From the NCBI GenBank assembly GCA_014650015.1, contig BMUD01000015.1, forward strand, positions 151,079 through 215,078: 64,000 nt of DNA, given 5' to 3'. Of the stretch, positions 61,951 through 64,000 are shown in pieces. The notes below the pieces were generated by a model that was not told the DNA's origin, did no database searches, and saw nothing but the letters and a program-made list of their open reading frames with translations. Within the stretch, counting starts at the first letter, position 1. Every line of letters starts with the position of its first letter. Origin of the DNA: Streptomyces griseoloalbus (lineage in GTDB: Bacteria; Actinomycetota; Actinomycetes; Streptomycetales; Streptomycetaceae). A program made the position numbers and the translations under genes.

Positions 61951-63133
61951 GCCCGCCACCGTATCGGTCCGGTCGAGCGGCGAACGAGCGGGCGGGCACC
62001 AGAGTCACCAGCACCAACACCATCGGCACCAGCATCGCCCCGCGGTAGCTCCAGGCATCACCGAGCGCCCCGACCAACGGCGAACCGATCAGAAACCCCA
62101 CATAATTGAAGACGTTGAGCCGCGCCACGGCCGCGTCCGAAGCCCCCGGACTGCCGCTCTCGAAGGCCCGTCGTCCCGCCGCCGCGAAGGTCTGCGGCAC
62201 CAGCACGCACAGGCCCAGCCCCAGCAGCGTGAACCCCAGCATCCCCACCCACGCCCCCGGCGCCCCGGCCACCACGGCGAACCCCACCGCCGCCACCAGC
62301 GCCCCGGCCCGCACCACCACCACGGCCCCGAACCGCCGCACCCCGACGTCCCCGACCGCCCGCCCCAGCAGCGTGGTGACCATGTAGAGGTTGTACGGAA
62401 CGGTCGCCAACTGCTCCGAACTCCCCAGCACGTCCTGGAGGTACTTGGCGCTCCAGTTGGAGACCGTCGAGTCCCCGATGTACGCCACCGTCATCACCAG
62501 ACACAACGGCAACAGCCATGTGGACGCGCCGGCACCGCCGCCCTCCCCCTCGGCTCCCTCCGCCCCTGGTGAGCCGCCCCGGTCGACATACCACCGGCTC
62601 CCGACCAGCGCGGACGGCAACAGCACCACCACCACCGGCAGATACGACACCCACAGCGCCGGCTCCCCGCGCGCCCCCACCCACGCGAGCGACGCCCCGA
62701 CGATCCCGCCCAGGCTGTACGCGGCATGGAAACCGAGCATGATGCTGCGCCCGTACGCCCGCTGCAGACTCACCCCGAGCATGTTCATCGACGCGTCCAG
62801 CCCGCCCACGGCCAGCCCGAACGCGGCCAGCGCCACGCCCAGGACGGCCATGTGGTCCCCCGCCCCGACGCCCAGCAGCGCCAGCAGCACCACGGGTTGC
62901 GACCACCGCAGCACCCGGCTCGGCGGCACCCGCTTCACCAGCCGCTCCGTCGTCACACTGCCGATGCCGGCCAGGACGGGCACGGCGGCGAGGAAGACGG
63001 GCAGCAGCGCGTCGGAGACCCCGTACCGGTCCTGGATGGCCGGAATCCGCGTCACGAGCAGAGCGAAGGCGACGCCCTGGACGAGAAAGCTGAACGCCAG
63101 TGAGCCCCTGCCGCGCCGCAGCACATCGGTCAT
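61901..63133 (-). CDS. MFS transporter
   Basis: The 410-residue membrane protein has about twelve hydrophobic helices, with a glycine-rich loop (about 200-215) between the two halves, and A-F-S-F-L-V-Q-G-V-A-F-A-L-L-V-T-R-I-P at helix 1. It resembles the YfcJ/fucose-permease-like group. Substrate unknown. Its 3' end overlaps the start of acuC by 50 bases. Confidence 0.88.
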   Translation of the reverse strand: MTDVLRRGRGSLAFSFLVQGVAFALLVTRIPAIQDRYGVSDALLPVFLAAVPVLAGIGSVTTERLVKRVPPSRVLRWSQPVVLLALLGVGAGDHMAVLGVALAAFGLAVGGLDASMNMLGVSLQRAYGRSIMLGFHAAYSLGGIVGASLAWVGARGEPALWVSYLPVVVVLLPSALVGSRWYVDRGGSPGAEGAEGEGGGAGASTWLLPLCLVMTVAYIGDSTVSNWSAKYLQDVLGSSEQLATVPYNLYMVTTLLGRAVGDVGVRRFGAVVVVRAGALVAAVGFAVVAGAPGAWVGMLGFTLLGLGLCVLVPQTFAAAGRRAFESGSPGASDAAVARLNVFNYVGFLIGSPLVGALGDAWSYRGAMLVPMVLVLVTLVPARSFAARPDRYGGGHERSRAADVGRGSDGL

Positions 63134-63193
63134 GGCGGCGAGCGTAGGGCTCGGGCGTACCGGTGGGTAGATCCGGTCAAAGGTGAAGTGTGT

Positions 63194-63844
63194 TCAGTTT
63201 CCCGGGAGCAGTGCGGCCAACTCGCGCATGTCGTCGAAGAGCCGCGTGGCCCCGGCGAGTTTCCCGGCAGGGGTCATCGCGGTGTATCCGTACACATCCA
63301 TCCCGGCCGCGACCGCGGCCCGCACGCCCAGCGGACTGTCCTCCACCACCACGCACCGCTCGGGCGTCACTCCCATCCGTTCGGCCGCGTACAGGAACAG
63401 ATCCGGCGCCGGCTTCCCCCGGCCCACATCCTGCGAACTGAAGATCCGCTCGTCGTCGAACCATCGGTCGAGCCCCGTCGCGCGATGCCCCACCCGGATC
63501 CGCTCATGGCTCCCGGACGAGGCCACGCAGTACGGCACCCCGTCCGCGGTCAGTTTCTCGAGTACGTCCGTGGCGCCGACGACCGGTTTCAGCTCCCGCT
63601 CGAACGCGGCGAAGACGCGGGCGTGGAACACGTCGTCGAAGTCCGCCGGCAAGCGCTGCCCGGTCCGCTCCGCCACGAGGTCGTGCACGCGGTGCATGGC
63701 GGAACCCATGTAGTCGCGGAGGGAGTCCTCGTACGACGTCGGGTGGCCCAGCTCGGTGAGATAGGCGGCCAGGAGCATATTGGAGATCGGCTCGCTGTCG
63801 ACGAGAACACCGTCGTTGTCAAAGATGACGAGGTCATGGCCCAT
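63194..63844 (-). CDS. HAD-family phosphatase (beta-phosphoglucomutase-like)
   Basis: The 216-residue protein has the HAD nucleophile and acid Asp9/Asp11 in F-D-N-D-G-V-L-V-D, motif II V-A-S-S-G-S near 110, and motif III with V-V-E-D-S-P-L-G-V near 165. A helical cap lies between residues 15 and 85. It probably dephosphorylates small sugar phosphates. It is the gene next to the rRNA operon, and the hairpin upstream insulates it. Confidence 0.9.
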   Translation of the reverse strand: MGHDLVIFDNDGVLVDSEPISNMLLAAYLTELGHPTSYEDSLRDYMGSAMHRVHDLVAERTGQRLPADFDDVFHARVFAAFERELKPVVGATDVLEKLTADGVPYCVASSGSHERIRVGHRATGLDRWFDDERIFSSQDVGRGKPAPDLFLYAAERMGVTPERCVVVEDSPLGVRAAVAAGMDVYGYTAMTPAGKLAGATRLFDDMRELAALLPGN

Positions 63845-63861
63845 GTCCCGACCTTAAACGC

Positions 63862-63897
63862 AGAAAGCCCCCGTGCCGAATGGCACGGGGGCTTTCT
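63862..63897. terminator. Terminator of the rRNA operon
   Basis: AGAAAGCCCCCGTGCC and its complement form a perfect 16-base stem with loop GAAT. It lies directly after the 5S gene on the minus strand. Confidence 0.9.
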
Positions 63898-63906
63898 ATA
63901 AGAATT

Positions 63907-64000
63907 GTTCGGCGGCGTCCTACTCTCCCACAGGGTCCCCCCTGCAGTACCATCGGCGCTGTAAGGCTTAGCTTCCGGGTTCGAAATGTAACCGGGCGTT
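63907..64000 (-). rRNA. rrf: 5S ribosomal RNA, 3' part (cut by window edge)
   Basis: Read on the minus strand, the last 94 bases give the conserved 5S sections: AACGCCCGGTTACATTTCGA, CCGGAAGCTAAGCC, CAGCGCCGATGGTACTGCAG and GTGGGAGAGTAGGACGCCGC. The first 20-25 bases lie outside the window. The gene ends near 63907, ten bases before a strong terminator. It marks the end of an rRNA operon read leftwards. Confidence 0.95.

Overview
The window comes from a high-GC actinomycete, almost certainly a Streptomyces. The evidence is the strong GC bias at third codon positions, frequent GTG/TTG starts, and a set of Streptomyces hallmark genes in their usual order: rex-hemA-hemC-hemD with a Rex operator, the developmental sigma factor bldN with its anti-sigma rsbN, a BldC-like small DNA-binding protein, acuC, a DUF2637 membrane protein and class I lysS divergent from argS. 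The right edge enters the 3' end of a 5S rRNA gene on the minus strand.

Layout. 1-2892: scar of mobile DNA (IclR fragment, tyrosine integrase lacking its N-terminus, element relic ORF, intact IS481-family element in a CTAG target). 2888-9052: oxidase and copper block with ctaD, an SPW-repeat membrane protein, a His-rich DUF4396 protein and copA; the last two each follow a near-identical CsoR-type operator. 9133-17577: VOC protein, ATPase, OmpR-type two-component system, FMN reductase/luciferase-like pair with a MarR regulator, YnfA, SnoaL, SDR plus a 50-residue membrane protein. 17714-34055: housekeeping genes (rtcB, two lipoproteins, DUF2637, lysS, argS, aminotransferase, membrane-anchored XRE protein, hemB, oxidoreductases). 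34108-36426: a ricin-like gene split by a 1.83-kb IS5-type element that carries a passenger membrane-protein gene. 36616-38605: TetR-controlled SnoaL/NmrA operon. 38606-46718: accessory island with IS982 and hsdM remnants, a winged-helix/zinc protein, a 4-TM/zinc-ribbon gene pair, and a graspetide RiPP cluster (tgmA-tgmB-tgmC) next to a HATPase gene and an XRE/DUF397 pair. 46726-63844: conserved core with the heme operon, glutaredoxin, HAD phosphatase, bldN/rsbN, acyltransferase, epimerase, bdtA-like gene, acuC, MFS and HAD genes.

How the parts work together. The haem genes are read as one translationally coupled unit under the redox sensor Rex. bldN and rsbN form a sigma/anti-sigma pair, and a sequence matching the BldN promoter consensus lies in front of rsbN. 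The copper block couples a copper-dependent oxidase to copper export. The best candidate for an under-described system is the RiPP cluster: an 88-residue precursor with an acidic Ser/Thr-rich tail, an ATP-grasp macrocyclase and a PIMT-type methyltransferase, the combination known from aspartimide-containing graspetides such as fuscimiditide.

Three places (after the sensor kinase gene, after a HAD phosphatase gene and after bldN) carry short tandem repeats directly at gene 3' ends; in two of them the repeat unit resembles the gene terminus.
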